Source: Metabacillus indicus LMG 22858
GTDB taxonomy: Bacteria > Bacillota > Bacilli > Bacillales > Bacillaceae
DNA length: 64,000 nt
NCBI RefSeq assembly: GCF_000708755.2
Contig: NZ_JGVU02000002.1
Span: forward strand, 124,001 to 188,000
Direction: 5' to 3'
Of the stretch, positions 33,446 through 42,338 are shown in pieces (positions within the stretch are counted from its first letter, which is position 1; each line of letters starts with the position of its first letter). Below the pieces are notes generated by a model that worked only from the letters and a program-made list of their open reading frames with translations, had not been told where the DNA came from and did no database searches. Both the position numbers and the translations under genes were made by a program.

Positions 33446-34447
33446 ATGACCGGCACAGTTGAAACCGTTACAGGGCCGATCCCGGCAGATCAGCTCGGCA
33501 AAACACTGATTCATGAACATTTTGTTTTCGGGTATCCGGGTTTTCACGGTGACGATTCCCTTGGAGGCTTTGATGAGCAGGATGCCCTTGAAACAGGCAT
33601 AACCGTCGCTCTTCAGCTGCTCAGCTTCGGAGTCGATACAGTAGTGGATCCTACACCGAATGAGTGCGGCAGAAATCCGGAGCTGCTGAAGGAAATATCA
33701 GAAAGAACCGGCCTCCAGATTATCTGCGCCACGGGATATTATTATGAAGGGGAAGGAGCTACTCCTTACTTCAAATTCAGACAAGGCCTCGGGACGGCAG
33801 AAGAAGAAATTTATGAAATGTTTAAAAAAGAGCTCACAGAAGGCATTCGCCAGACGGGCATCAAGCCTGGAATTATAAAACTTGCATCAAGCAAGGGTGA
33901 AATTACACCTTATGAGCAAATGTTCTTCAGAGCCGCAGCAAGGGTTCACCGTGAAGAAGGCACGGTGATTCTTACCCACACCCAGGAAGGCACAATGGGG
34001 CCGGAACAAATCAAACTGCTCATTGAACTTGGCTGTGATCCGAAAAAGATCGTCATTGGACACATGTGCGGCAATACGGATACTGACTATCACTCAGCTG
34101 TTCTTGAGCACGGAGCTTATATAGCTTTTGACCGTTTCGGCATTCAGGGAATGGTGGGAGCACCTGACGATGACATAAGAATAAAGACGCTGATGGAATT
34201 ACTTGATAAAGGGTATGCAGACCAAATCATGATGTCTCACGATACCGTAAACTATTGGATGGGAAGACCGCTGATCCTCCCGAAGCAGGTTCAGGAGAAA
34301 ATGAAGAACTGGCACCCTGCCCACCTGTTTGAAAATGTTATTCCGGCTCTTCGGGAAAAGGGAGTGCAGGAAGAGCAAATCAGAACCATGACAGAAAAAA
34401 ATCCTTCCAGACTGTTTGCCGGTGTGGGGGCAAAGGTAAGGCTTTAG
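33446..34447 (+). CDS. Phosphotriesterase-family metal hydrolase, lactonase-like
   Basis: 333-aa TIM-barrel hydrolase. Full binuclear metal site: His23 and His25 (IHEHF), bridging Lys145 to be carboxylated (GIIKLAS), His178 (ILTHTQ), His206 (IGHMCG) and Asp266 (MSHD). Family members are lactonases (often for acyl-homoserine or gamma/delta-lactones), amidohydrolase-like enzymes or, rarely, organophosphate hydrolases. Partnered with an acyl-CoA ligase, lactonase is the most economical reading: a lactone is opened to a hydroxy acid, then linked to CoA. A quorum-quenching role is possible but less supported by the context. Confidence 0.85.
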   Translation: MTGTVETVTGPIPADQLGKTLIHEHFVFGYPGFHGDDSLGGFDEQDALETGITVALQLLSFGVDTVVDPTPNECGRNPELLKEISERTGLQIICATGYYYEGEGATPYFKFRQGLGTAEEEIYEMFKKELTEGIRQTGIKPGIIKLASSKGEITPYEQMFFRAAARVHREEGTVILTHTQEGTMGPEQIKLLIELGCDPKKIVIGHMCGNTDTDYHSAVLEHGAYIAFDRFGIQGMVGAPDDDIRIKTLMELLDKGYADQIMMSHDTVNYWMGRPLILPKQVQEKMKNWHPAHLFENVIPALREKGVQEEQIRTMTEKNPSRLFAGVGAKVRL

Positions 34448-34474
34448 GGCCGGGCAAGGAAACTCAGTAAAAAG

Positions 34475-34508
34475 AATCCGAACGGTTTAAGCCGTTTCGG
34501 ATTTTATT
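34475..34508 (+). terminator. Terminator after the hydrolase gene
   Basis: Stem AATCCGAACGG / CCGTTTCGGATT with one bulged base, 6-nt loop and TTTATT. Confidence 0.75.
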
Positions 34509-34540
34509 GCTTTAATTGACTGATCTGACTGGAACAACGA

Positions 34541-34740
34541 GTTAGTGGGGTCATTTCCTAGGCGTAGTCACTATTCTTCTGTTGAAGTGTTTGCTAAAGT
34601 GGCGTCATTCCATAGAGTGCTGCCATTATTACCGTTTAGGGATCATTAGAAGTGGCTTCATTCTCCAGAGTGCTGCCACTTTTGCAACTGAGGGAGCTCC
34701 GAAAGTGGCGCTATTCCCCAAAGCGGCACCACTTTTTTCA
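34541..34740. repeat. Tandem array 3, about four degenerate 53-54 bp units
   Basis: The marker GTGG starts at 34545, 34599, 34652 and 34705 (steps 54, 53, 53). Inverted repeats: AAGTGGC / GCCACTT (34650-34656, 34675-34681) and AAAGTGG / CCACTTT (34702-34708, 34729-34735), the latter with an inner CGCT / AGCG and a T-run, so the last unit could act as a terminator. Together with a terminator it fills the 34448-34830 gap. Confidence 0.8.
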
Positions 34741-34830
34741 TTATGAGTGTTCCTTTTTTCACACAGCAAGAAGGAGAACGGCTGTCTTGAGAGAAGTGGA
34801 ATACAGTACGATTTTAAAGGGGGGATCATG

Positions 34831-35787
34831 ATGAACTGGAAAACAAGAATAACCGATATGCTTAATATTCAGTACCCGATCATACAGGGAGGTCTTGCAT
34901 ATCTCGCTTATTCGGAACTGGCTGCGGCAGTGTCGAATGCCGGGGGGCTTGGGCAGATCACGGCGATGTCGCTTGGAGAGCCTGAACTGCTGAGAGAAGA
35001 GATCGCGAGAGTCAGGATGAAGACTGATAAGCCGTTTGGCGTCAACTTCGCAGTCGGCCAGCACGGCAGACCTTATTCTGACCTGCTTCAGGTTGCAATT
35101 GATGAAGAAGTGCCCGTGATTACGATGACAGGAGGAAATCCTGCACCCATTTTTGAGCAGCTAAAAGGGGTGAATGTAAAAAAACTTGTGCTTGTAGCTG
35201 CGAGAAGACAGGCGGAAAAAGCTGAAGAGCTTGGTGCTGATGCTGTGATGGTTGTCGGCCAGGAGGGGGGAGGACATCTCGGACGGGATGATACAGGCAC
35301 ATTTGTCCTCATTCCGCAGGTTGTCGATGCGGTTTCCATTCCGGTCATCGCTTCAGGCGGAATTGGAGACGGAAGAGGCCTTATGGCAGCATTAAGCCTT
35401 GGTGCAGAAGGAATTGAAATGGGCACAAGGTTTATCGCTACTAAAGAATGCACCCATGCCCATAAGGCATACAAGACAGCCCTTGTGAACAGCTCTGAAA
35501 GAGATACAGTCGTGATTAAACGAAGTATTGGCACGCCTGCCCGCGCGCTTGCAGGGACTTGGACGGACACCATTCTTGACATGGAGCAAAAAAAGGCAGA
35601 TTATGAGCAGCTGAAAGATTATATTAGCGGACAAGCTAACAAAAGATACATATATGATGGTATGATAGACAATGGTTTTGCCTGGGCAGGCCAGGTTACA
35701 GGGCTGATCAGGGATGTTCCGAGCGTGGACGAGCTGTTTTCAAGAATCATCTCAGAAGCCTCGGATATCAGAGGGAAATGGAACTAG
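34831..35787 (+). CDS. Nitronate monooxygenase/FabK-like FMN enzyme
   Basis: 318-aa TIM-barrel flavoprotein. The N-terminal [27 protein letters not shown] and the FMN phosphate-binding [26 protein letters not shown] are diagnostic of the NPD family, which includes nitronate monooxygenases and enoyl-ACP reductase II (FabK). ATG 34831 (or 34828) follows AAAGGGGGG. It could detoxify nitronates or reduce enoyl groups; sequence alone does not decide. It lies just after the catabolic island and runs straight into yktA, whose frame starts 27 bp later. Confidence 0.82.
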   Translation: MNWKTRITDMLNIQYPIIQGGLAYLAYSELAAAVSNAGGLGQITAMSLGEPELLREEIARVRMKTDKPFGVNFAVGQHGRPYSDLLQVAIDEEVPVITMTGGNPAPIFEQLKGVNVKKLVLVAARRQAEKAEELGADAVMVVGQEGGGHLGRDDTGTFVLIPQVVDAVSIPVIASGGIGDGRGLMAALSLGAEGIEMGTRFIATKECTHAHKAYKTALVNSSERDTVVIKRSIGTPARALAGTWTDTILDMEQKKADYEQLKDYISGQANKRYIYDGMIDNGFAWAGQVTGLIRDVPSVDELFSRIISEASDIRGKWN

Positions 35788-35813
35788 CAGCAGGAAAAAG
35801 GCAGGTGAACAGA

Positions 35814-36083
35814 GTGGATTATCAATATCCAATACAGCCGGATTGGTCGACAACAGAAATCATCGACGTCATCTCATTTTTTCAGGCAGTCGAGAAAGCC
35901 TATGAAAAGGGGATCAGCAGAGAAGACTTCATGAAGAAATACCGCAGGTTTAAAGAAATTGTCCCAAGCAAAGCGGAGGAAAAAAACATTTGCGATGATT
36001 TTGAGGAAATAAGCGGCTATTCCAGCTACAGGGCTGTGAAAAAAAGCAAAGACAACAGCGATGCTGAAATAATTAAAATGTAA
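35814..36083 (+). CDS. yktA: UPF0223 family protein YktA
   Basis: 89-aa helical, cytoplasmic protein with the family core [27 protein letters not shown] and SGYSSYRA. Length and order (next to yktB and suhB) match B. subtilis YktA (88 aa). GTG 35814 is the start, with CAGGTGA upstream. Function unknown. Confidence 0.88.
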   Translation: MDYQYPIQPDWSTTEIIDVISFFQAVEKAYEKGISREDFMKKYRRFKEIVPSKAEEKNICDDFEEISGYSSYRAVKKSKDNSDAEIIKM

Positions 36084-36116
36084 AAAAAGGACGGGTATGC
36101 TCCGTTCAAAATCAAA

Positions 36117-36146
36117 ACAGGGTGCCATCCTTAGATGGCACCCTGT
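36117..36146. terminator. Bidirectional terminator between yktA and yktB
   Basis: Perfect 13-bp stem ACAGGGTGCCATC / GATGGCACCCTGT, loop CTTA. The minus strand continues into TTTTG. Confidence 0.85.
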
Positions 36147-36153
36147 CTGGTTC

Positions 36154-36795
36154 TTATGACTTAACCGCAGCTTTTTGAGACAGCTTGTAAAGCGGGAGAA
36201 GTGTTTTGAATGCATCCTGCACGGTGCTGATAAATTCGTCACCGCTCATCTTTACTGCGTCATCGCGGTCAATTCGGATGCCGCAGAGCAATTCCGCTTT
36301 TTTAACGTTTTGAAGACGCTGGAACAGGTTTTGAAAATCAGTGCTGCTCAGCTCTTTTTGAACGAGGGTCTGAGGTTTTGTATGATCGCCTGACCATACA
36401 TAGTGATCAGGAATATTCTTTTTCAATTTGCTCCAGTTTTTTTCAATCGCTTCGCCGTACTCTTCTTTAACCGGCGCTTCGTATATGACGGCAAACCAGG
36501 CAAAGGCGTGTGACTCCCAAAGTCCGATTTGGAAGTGCGGCAGCATTTTGTAGCCGCGTTTGCTGCCGGCAAATGCAACCCACGTATCATTCGGAGGGTT
36601 AACCGATCTGCGGGCATGCTTTGCAACATGAGAGAACATCTCTTCTCCTGTCATGGCAGACAGCTCACCCGCGAACACTTCCCCGAGCACTTCAAGCTTT
36701 GGCCTGACAGTAGATATGAGCGCCTCCATCCGCTGATCAAGTCCATCTATTTTAAAAACATCAAAATCTTCATTTGTAAATCCTTTAAATTCCAT
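36154..36795 (-). CDS. yktB: DUF1054/UPF0637 protein YktB
   Basis: 213-aa cytoplasmic protein. The sequence ([20 protein letters not shown] at the start, [18 protein letters not shown] in the middle) and place between yktA and suhB identify YktB. Structures of the family are known but not the function. GGGAGGC precedes the ATG. Confidence 0.88.
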   Translation of the reverse strand: MEFKGFTNEDFDVFKIDGLDQRMEALISTVRPKLEVLGEVFAGELSAMTGEEMFSHVAKHARRSVNPPNDTWVAFAGSKRGYKMLPHFQIGLWESHAFAWFAVIYEAPVKEEYGEAIEKNWSKLKKNIPDHYVWSGDHTKPQTLVQKELSSTDFQNLFQRLQNVKKAELLCGIRIDRDDAVKMSGDEFISTVQDAFKTLLPLYKLSQKAAVKS

Positions 36796-37049
36796 ATGAT
36801 TGCCTCCCGTTTGCAGGTAATGGAATCAGTTTAGCACAGGTGTGCGCATATTCGAAAGGAACTTGCACGTTTCGACACTCCTTCAATGTGGTATTTAAAA
36901 AATAATAGGTAAATACACAATTTTCACTTCCAAGTTGCATCCTATTTCCATATCTCATATCATATATAAAAATATCAGAAAATTAAGTCAATCGATTAAA
37001 AGTCACCGGTTAACAATTATAGACAATTTTTGAAAGGGGCGGTAGAAAG

Positions 37050-37238
37050 ATGAAACAAATCGTGAGAACGACAGGACAAAAGGAATCAGATCATCGCATA
37101 GGGGTGCTAAAGCTCGAACTGGACTATGAATTGGCCACCCTTTACGACGCCATGACCGAAAATGATGAAACGAAGAAGAATGAATGCAAACGCAAGCTTG
37201 AAAGACTCAGAAAAGAATGGATCAGACTTCAGGCATAG
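37050..37238 (+). CDS. ykzI: Small charged protein, YkzI-like
   Basis: 62-aa, highly charged and probably helical throughout (VLKLELDYELATLYDAMTENDETKKNECKRKLERLRKEW). GAAAGGGGCGG precedes the ATG and a terminator follows, supporting a real gene. B. subtilis has a similarly sized ykzI in this place; the symbol rests on position and size. Function unknown. Confidence 0.65.
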   Translation: MKQIVRTTGQKESDHRIGVLKLELDYELATLYDAMTENDETKKNECKRKLERLRKEWIRLQA

Positions 37239-37250
37239 CAGCCGCAAACA

Positions 37251-37280
37251 AAAGCGAACCTCGGCACAGGGTTCGTTTTT
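37251..37280 (+). terminator. Terminator after the YkzI-like gene
   Basis: CGAACC / GGTTCG stem extended by an A-tract/T-tract pairing, ending in five T. Confidence 0.8.
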
Positions 37281-37411
37281 ATCTGAGCAGACAAATCCTC
37301 CCTGCAGAGCGCTTGCGTTTCTTAAATTCATTGCGTTATTCTTACTATAAGAAGCCGTTCACAGCCATTAACCCTGCAATTAGGTTACCTACATAGAAAG
37401 AAGGTTTATAC

Positions 37412-38203
37412 ATGGAAAATTGGACTAAGATTGAACAGGATGCTAAAACGTGGATTTATGAGGCAGGAGAAAAAATCAGGCAGTCTTTTCAGAAGGTCCT
37501 GTCTGTTCAGGCCAAATCGAATCCCGATGATCTCGTTACGAATATGGACAAAGAAACAGAACAATATTTAATTTCTAAAATCAACCATACATATCCCGAT
37601 CATAAAATTCTTGGTGAGGAAGGCTTCGGGGACAAGCCTGACTCGATGGACGGCGTTATCTGGATTGTTGATCCGATCGACGGAACGATGAACTTTGTTC
37701 ACCAGCAGCGCAATTTTGCCATTTCCATTGGAATTTATGAGAACGGCGTCGGACAGGTCGGCCTGATCTATGATGTCGTGCATGATGAGCTTTACCATGC
37801 AGTAAAGGGAAAGGGCGCCTATATGAATGACGCGGAATTGCCTAAGCTTGAAGATGTTCCGCTGAATGAGGCCGTCATAGCCCTGAACGCTACGTGGGTA
37901 ATGGAGAATAAACGATTTGACCATAGTAAGCTTGTTCCTGTTGCAAAAGCGGTCAGAGGCACAAGGTCATATGGTTCTGCTACGATTGAATGCGCATATG
38001 TGGCAGCGGGCAGGCTTGACGCCTACATCACTTTGAGGCTTGCACCGTGGGATTTCGCAGCCGGCCTGGTGCTGCTTGAGGAAGTCGGAGCAAAAGCAAG
38101 CACTCTTGACGGGAAACCAATCAATATGCTTGGACAAAACAGTATTTTCGTTGCGAAAAAAGGGATTCATGACACGATTTTGAATGAGTACTTAAACAAC
38201 TAA
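37412..38203 (+). CDS. suhB: Inositol monophosphatase family protein (SuhB/YktC)
   Basis: 263-aa Mg-dependent, Li-sensitive phosphatase fold. Metal-binding motifs GEEGFGD (68-74), WIVDPIDGTMNF (84-95) and WDFAAG near residue 213 are intact. It removes phosphate from inositol phosphates or related sugar/nucleotide phosphates. Position equals B. subtilis yktC. The stop codon overlaps the next start (TAATG). Confidence 0.92.
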   Translation: MENWTKIEQDAKTWIYEAGEKIRQSFQKVLSVQAKSNPDDLVTNMDKETEQYLISKINHTYPDHKILGEEGFGDKPDSMDGVIWIVDPIDGTMNFVHQQRNFAISIGIYENGVGQVGLIYDVVHDELYHAVKGKGAYMNDAELPKLEDVPLNEAVIALNATWVMENKRFDHSKLVPVAKAVRGTRSYGSATIECAYVAAGRLDAYITLRLAPWDFAAGLVLLEEVGAKASTLDGKPINMLGQNSIFVAKKGIHDTILNEYLNN

Positions 38204-38658
38204 TGATTGAGAGCAGACCATACGAGGATTCAGATCTGGATTTTTTCAGGGAGCTCATAGCTTCAAGCCCTGCATGGCAAAAAGAAGAATGCCTCCCGGA
38301 GCAGGCTCTGGAATACATGTTTTCTTACAAGATGTATAACGGGGAATGGCAGATATGGAGCTGCAATAATGAAGCAATCGGCATTTCCTTTCATATCAGC
38401 TGGTCTCCTTCAAACGAGAAACCGTGGCTAGGAACAGTACTTGTTAAAGAAGACCAGCGAAACAAAGGGTACGGAAAAGGAATGGTTTCGCGGATCTCAG
38501 CCGATCTGAAGAAGGCGGGCCGTCAAGCCGTTTTTGCCGGCTGTCCTGCGGATAAGCTTGAATGGCTGAAATTTCTCGCATCGTGCGGCTTTGAGCAGCT
38601 GAAGCTTGAACGGGATGCGGGCGGTAAAGAGTATATGATTACAGTGAAACCTGCTTAG
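38203..38658 (+). CDS. GNAT-family N-acetyltransferase
   Basis: 151-aa acetyltransferase with the acetyl-CoA loop RNKGYGKG at about 87-94 and a strand-helix pattern typical of GNAT. It is coupled to suhB by TAATG. Substrate unknown. Confidence 0.82.
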   Translation: MIESRPYEDSDLDFFRELIASSPAWQKEECLPEQALEYMFSYKMYNGEWQIWSCNNEAIGISFHISWSPSNEKPWLGTVLVKEDQRNKGYGKGMVSRISADLKKAGRQAVFAGCPADKLEWLKFLASCGFEQLKLERDAGGKEYMITVKPA

Positions 38659-38670
38659 CAGGTTTTTTTT
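38647..38670 (+). terminator. Terminator overlapping the GNAT stop codon
   Basis: AAACCTGC / GCAGGTTT stem with loop TTA (containing part of the stop codon) and at least five more T. Confidence 0.88.
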
Positions 38671-38696
38671 CATGCAGTAAAAAAATACAAAAATAA

Positions 38697-38718
38697 AGCC
38701 CGGACACATATCCAGGCT
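38697..38718 (-). terminator. Terminator of ylaF
   Basis: On the minus strand AGCCTGGA / TCCGGGCT with one wobble pair, then TTTATTTTT; it abuts the stop codon. Confidence 0.75.
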
Positions 38719-38719
38719 C

Positions 38720-38917
38720 CTAAAGCATTCCTTTATCGCGCATTTTCTTTTTTGTGGCAAAGCCAAATCCCATTGCTCCGGTAAGTGCAAGCAGCGAGAG
38801 AACGACTCCGATTATGCTTCTTTCCCCGACAGCGATGCCGACTGCAACCATAGAAGCTGCCGCTGTAAAAGCTAAAAGAAAGAAAATCCATTTTCCGGAT
38901 TTCATCGTTGTTTTCAT
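38720..38917 (-). CDS. ylaF: Small membrane protein YlaF-like (DUF5325)
   Basis: 65 aa with two predicted membrane helices (WIFFLLAFTAAASMVAVGIAVG; IIGVVLSLLALTGAMGFGFA) and a basic tail. It is divergent from typA, as ylaF is next to ylaG in B. subtilis. The ATG at 38917 abuts AAAGGGG; a second in-frame ATG at 38905 lies 12 nt from it and may be the true start. Function unknown. Confidence 0.7.
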   Translation of the reverse strand: MKTTMKSGKWIFFLLAFTAAASMVAVGIAVGERSIIGVVLSLLALTGAMGFGFATKKKMRDKGML

Positions 38918-39002
38918 CCCCTTTAAAGCGGTTTGGACAGAAAATACTGCCCCTTTTAACAGTTTACATAAAATGATTTCTTTTTTCTACAAAAGTTTGT
39001 GG

Positions 39003-39008
39003 TATAAT
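39003..39008 (+). promoter_or_regulatory. -10 box of the typA promoter
   Basis: Perfect TATAAT preceded by TGTGG; no good -35 is seen 17 bp upstream (T-rich). It lies 37 bp before the GTG start. Confidence 0.65.
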
Positions 39009-39044
39009 ACACTAGGTTATTTTAAATTTTTAGGAGATGAAAAT

Positions 39045-40889
39045 GTGAAACTTCGAAATGATATTCGAAACATTGCGATTATTGCCCACGTAGACCACGG
39101 GAAAACGACGCTTGTAGACAAATTGCTTCACCAGGCAGGAACGTTCCGTGCGAACGAACAAGTTGCAGAAAGAGCGATGGATTCAAACGACCTCGAACGC
39201 GAGCGCGGAATCACGATCTTGGCAAAAAATACGGCAATTAACTATAAAGATACACGCATTAACATTATGGATACACCAGGACATGCCGACTTTGGCGGAG
39301 AAGTAGAGCGCATCATGAAAATGGTTGACGGCGTACTTCTTGTTGTTGACGCTTATGAAGGATGTATGCCCCAAACACGCTTCGTGCTGAAAAAAGCACT
39401 TGAGCAAAATCTGACGCCGATTGTAGTTGTCAATAAAATTGACCGCGACTTTGCACGTCCTGAAGAAGTGGTTGATGAAGTTCTTGACCTGTTCATCGAA
39501 CTTGATGCAAATGAAGAACAGCTTGAGTTCCCGGTTATCTTTGCATCTGCCATGAACGGAACGGCAAGCACAAGCCCTGACCCGGCTGATCAGGAAGAAA
39601 ACATGGTTGCATTATTTGATTCTATTGTTGAGAACATTCCTGCACCAGTTGACAACACAGATGAGCCTCTTCAATTCCAGGTAGCTCTTCTTGACTATAA
39701 TGACTATGTAGGACGTATCGGAATCGGCCGTGTATTCCGCGGAACGATGACTGTCGGCCAGCAGGTTTCATTAATGAAAATCGACGGAAGCATTAAAAAC
39801 TTCCGTGTAACGAAATTATTCGGATTCCAGGGATTAAAACGCGTTGAAATCGAAAGCGCTAAGGCAGGGGATCTTGTTGCCGTTTCCGGAATGGAAGACA
39901 TCAACGTAGGGGAGACTGTCTGCCCGGTTGAGCATCAGGAAGCATTGCCTATCCTGCGAATCGATGAGCCTACTCTTCAAATGACGTTTGTTGTTAACAA
40001 CAGCCCATTTGCAGGCCGCGAAGGAAAATATGTGACGTCACGTAAAATTGAAGAGCGTTTAATGGCGCAGCTTCAGACAGATGTCAGCCTTCGTGTTGAG
40101 AACACAGAATCTCCGGATGCGTGGATTGTGTCAGGACGCGGTGAGCTTCACCTTTCCATCCTGATTGAAAACATGCGCCGCGAGGGCTATGAGCTGCAGG
40201 TTTCAAAACCTGAAGTTATCGTAAAAGAAATTGACGGAGTCCGCTGTGAGCCGGTTGAGCGTGTTCAAATCGATGTTCCTGAAGAGCACACGGGTTCTGT
40301 TATGGAATCAATCGGTGCCCGCAAAGGCGAAATGCTTGATATGATCAACAACGGCAACGGTCAAGTCCGTTTGATTTTCAACGTGCCTGCACGCGGATTA
40401 ATTGGATACTCTACTGAGTTCATGTCTATCACACGCGGTTTCGGCATCATCAACCACACATTTGACAGCTACCAGCCAATGCAGCCTGGCCAGGTTGGCG
40501 GACGCCGTCAGGGTGTACTGATCTCAATGGAAAACGGAAAGTCAACAACTTACGGTATCCAGGGAATCGAAGACCGCGGAATCATCTTCCTTGATGCAGG
40601 TACAGACGTGTATGAAGGAATGATCGTAGGAGAGCACAACCGCGAAAACGACCTTGTTGTTAACATCTGCAAAATGAAGCAGCAGACAAACATTCGTTCA
40701 GCAAACAAAGATCAAACGAGCACAATGAAAAAACCTCGCATCATGTCACTTGAAGAATCTCTTGAATACTTGAACGAAGATGAGTATTGCGAACTTACGC
40801 CTACTTCAATCCGTTTGAGAAAGAAAATTCTTGATAAGAACGAACGCGAAAAGCAGGCTAAAAAGAAAAAGCTTGCAGGATTGCTTTAA
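39045..40889 (+). CDS. typA: Ribosome-associated GTPase TypA/BipA
   Basis: 614-aa translational GTPase. G1 motif AHVDHGKT at 14-21, the [15 protein letters not shown] switch region and NKID for guanine recognition. EF-G-like domains follow, then the BipA-specific C-terminal domain. It acts on the ribosome in assembly and stress adaptation. GTG 39045 is chosen for AGGAG 8 nt upstream and the usual [19 protein letters not shown] start; the frame is open further upstream without a start signal. Confidence 0.95.
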   Translation: MKLRNDIRNIAIIAHVDHGKTTLVDKLLHQAGTFRANEQVAERAMDSNDLERERGITILAKNTAINYKDTRINIMDTPGHADFGGEVERIMKMVDGVLLVVDAYEGCMPQTRFVLKKALEQNLTPIVVVNKIDRDFARPEEVVDEVLDLFIELDANEEQLEFPVIFASAMNGTASTSPDPADQEENMVALFDSIVENIPAPVDNTDEPLQFQVALLDYNDYVGRIGIGRVFRGTMTVGQQVSLMKIDGSIKNFRVTKLFGFQGLKRVEIESAKAGDLVAVSGMEDINVGETVCPVEHQEALPILRIDEPTLQMTFVVNNSPFAGREGKYVTSRKIEERLMAQLQTDVSLRVENTESPDAWIVSGRGELHLSILIENMRREGYELQVSKPEVIVKEIDGVRCEPVERVQIDVPEEHTGSVMESIGARKGEMLDMINNGNGQVRLIFNVPARGLIGYSTEFMSITRGFGIINHTFDSYQPMQPGQVGGRRQGVLISMENGKSTTYGIQGIEDRGIIFLDAGTDVYEGMIVGEHNRENDLVVNICKMKQQTNIRSANKDQTSTMKKPRIMSLEESLEYLNEDEYCELTPTSIRLRKKILDKNEREKQAKKKKLAGLL

Positions 40890-40925
40890 GTCTGACTCTC
40901 GACGTGCAATGGAGGGGATAGCGGG

Positions 40926-41252
40926 ATGAACGTATACGAAAGTATGTGGCCGGTTGCCTACAGTATTTATACGGCAACAGAACCCGATACACAAACAGGG
41001 GCAAATATCTTATATCTGGTCATTCTCGGACTGTCAATTGTCGTATTCAAGCTGGGGTTTGCTAAAAAGCTTCCCCTTCTTCAGACAATTGTCATCTACT
41101 TGTTTTTGATGTTCGGCTGTACGGTTCTGACGTTTTTAGGGGCGTTTTTGCCTGTTGCAGAAGGACTCATTGTGGCTGCACTGATTTTAATAATTTATAA
41201 AATCAGACTCCACAGGGCAAAAAAAGCCGAGCAGCAGGATGCCGCAACATGA
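40926..41252 (+). CDS. ylaH: YlaH-like membrane protein
   Basis: 108 aa with three membrane helices ([53 protein letters not shown]) and a charged tail. It follows typA as in B. subtilis. ATGA overlap with the next gene. Function unknown. Confidence 0.85.
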   Translation: MNVYESMWPVAYSIYTATEPDTQTGANILYLVILGLSIVVFKLGFAKKLPLLQTIVIYLFLMFGCTVLTFLGAFLPVAEGLIVAALILIIYKIRLHRAKKAEQQDAAT

Positions 41253-41530
41253 AGTCTATTCAGGACTCCCTCTACAATTGGCTCTCCATTAAAACAGTGG
41301 CAGACGCCCGTCCTGATGACACGGCAGCAGCAGATACATTCAGCCTTTTTGATCAGCTGCTGAAAGAAAATCATGACATACAGGAAATTTCTGTCCAAAA
41401 GGACGATGTGATGTACCTGGTCGCGTATAAGCTGAACGGGGAACAGAAATCATCCAGATTTCCGGTTGAACTGATTGACAGCATGATTGAGCAGATTGAA
41501 GCTGAACCTGAAAAATATAAGAACTATTAA
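41249..41530 (+). CDS. Small acidic protein of unknown function
   Basis: 93-aa soluble, acidic protein, translationally coupled to ylaH by ATGA overlap and ended by a strong terminator. Sequence suggests an alpha/beta domain ([23 protein letters not shown] as paired strands, then a C-terminal helix). I do not recognise the family. Confidence 0.75.
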   Translation: MKSIQDSLYNWLSIKTVADARPDDTAAADTFSLFDQLLKENHDIQEISVQKDDVMYLVAYKLNGEQKSSRFPVELIDSMIEQIEAEPEKYKNY

Positions 41531-41560
41531 AAAGACACCTCAACGTTGAGGTGTCTTTTT
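41529..41560. terminator. Bidirectional terminator, perfect 32-bp palindrome
   Basis: Two 16-bp arms (AAAAAGACACCTCAAC and its complement) without spacer, with A- and T-tracts at the ends. It separates two convergent genes and includes the last bases of the upstream stop. Confidence 0.9.
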
Positions 41561-41962
41561 GTGTATGCATGCCGCAAGCACTGCGGCAAACAGAATATGG
41601 CCGGCAATCCACCAGGAGATCGCTTCAATATTAAAAATGCCGGGTGTTTCTTTAACAGCAAGAATGGTAAGGGGAAAATAAAGGAGAGCTGCAGGCAGGG
41701 TAAGGAGGAAAGATGCAGCCCATACTTTTCCTTCAGACAGCCTGAAAGCACGGGTCATCCAGCTGCAGACGATGCCAATTGCGACAGCCACCGCCAAATG
41801 CAGAATAAATTCAGCAAGTTCAGGAAGAGGCCTGCTGTAAATAAAGTCGATATTCAGCAGTAAGACATATACTTTTTCACCGCTGAATTGTTCGGCAAAT
41901 TTAAGAAAAAGCCCCAAAAGGATTCCGCTCAGCAGGCCGGCGATGGCGCCTCTCAGTGCCAC
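41540..41962 (-). CDS. Membrane protein of unknown function
   Basis: 140 aa with four predicted membrane helices (AIAGLLSGILLGLFLKF; FILHLAVAVAIGIVCSWM; WAASFLLTLPAALLYFPLTIL; WWIAGHILFAAVLAACI). GTG start overlaps the ylaI stop, so it is coupled to ylaI. Its end lies in the shared terminator. No family recognised. Confidence 0.75.
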   Translation of the reverse strand: MALRGAIAGLLSGILLGLFLKFAEQFSGEKVYVLLLNIDFIYSRPLPELAEFILHLAVAVAIGIVCSWMTRAFRLSEGKVWAASFLLTLPAALLYFPLTILAVKETPGIFNIEAISWWIAGHILFAAVLAACIHKKTPQR

Positions 41963-42162
41963 TACCAGCTGTCCTCTGTTTTTTTATCTCTGTAAAGCTT
42001 GAAATTTCCCGTATTTGCCCGTTCAATTGTCCGGTTTTCTATTCTGTTTTCACACTCTTTGCACATATATGTATGAATTGGCCTGTTGCGCAGACGCTTC
42101 GCCTGGAGTGTTTCATCATGGATCGTTTCAACTTTGTCGCACAGCACGCATTTTACTCTCAT
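41962..42162 (-). CDS. ylaI: Zinc-ribbon protein YlaI (DUF2197)
   Basis: 66 aa with two CxxC pairs (KCVLCDK at the start, MCKECEN near residue 35), a probable zinc ribbon, and AKRLRNRPIHTYMC between them as in B. subtilis YlaI. ATG 42162 has GAGGTG upstream. Function unknown; may bind nucleic acid or metal. Confidence 0.85.
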   Translation of the reverse strand: MRVKCVLCDKVETIHDETLQAKRLRNRPIHTYMCKECENRIENRTIERANTGNFKLYRDKKTEDSW

Positions 42163-42338
42163 GTGACACCTCATTCTTTTTTTGTAGGAGATATTGAATT
42201 TGATTAAGCCGCCAGTTCCATTCGCAAGTTCGGCAGGCAGCGGAGTTTATCGGCAAAAAGGATGTCCGAATTTGAATGTAGCAAGCATTAGAAAAAAAAG
42301 GTATGATAGCATTATACAACGAATATGGAGGGAAGAAA

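Noticed and set aside
33446-34447. Dedicated organophosphate-degrading phosphotriesterase
   Set aside because: Metal ligands are shared by the whole family; coupling with an acyl-CoA ligase favours a lactonase-type role.
38754-39044. N-terminal extension of TypA
   Set aside because: The frame is open but lies over the ylaF gene and typA promoter; the GTG at 39045 has a proper ribosome site and gives the usual TypA N-terminus.
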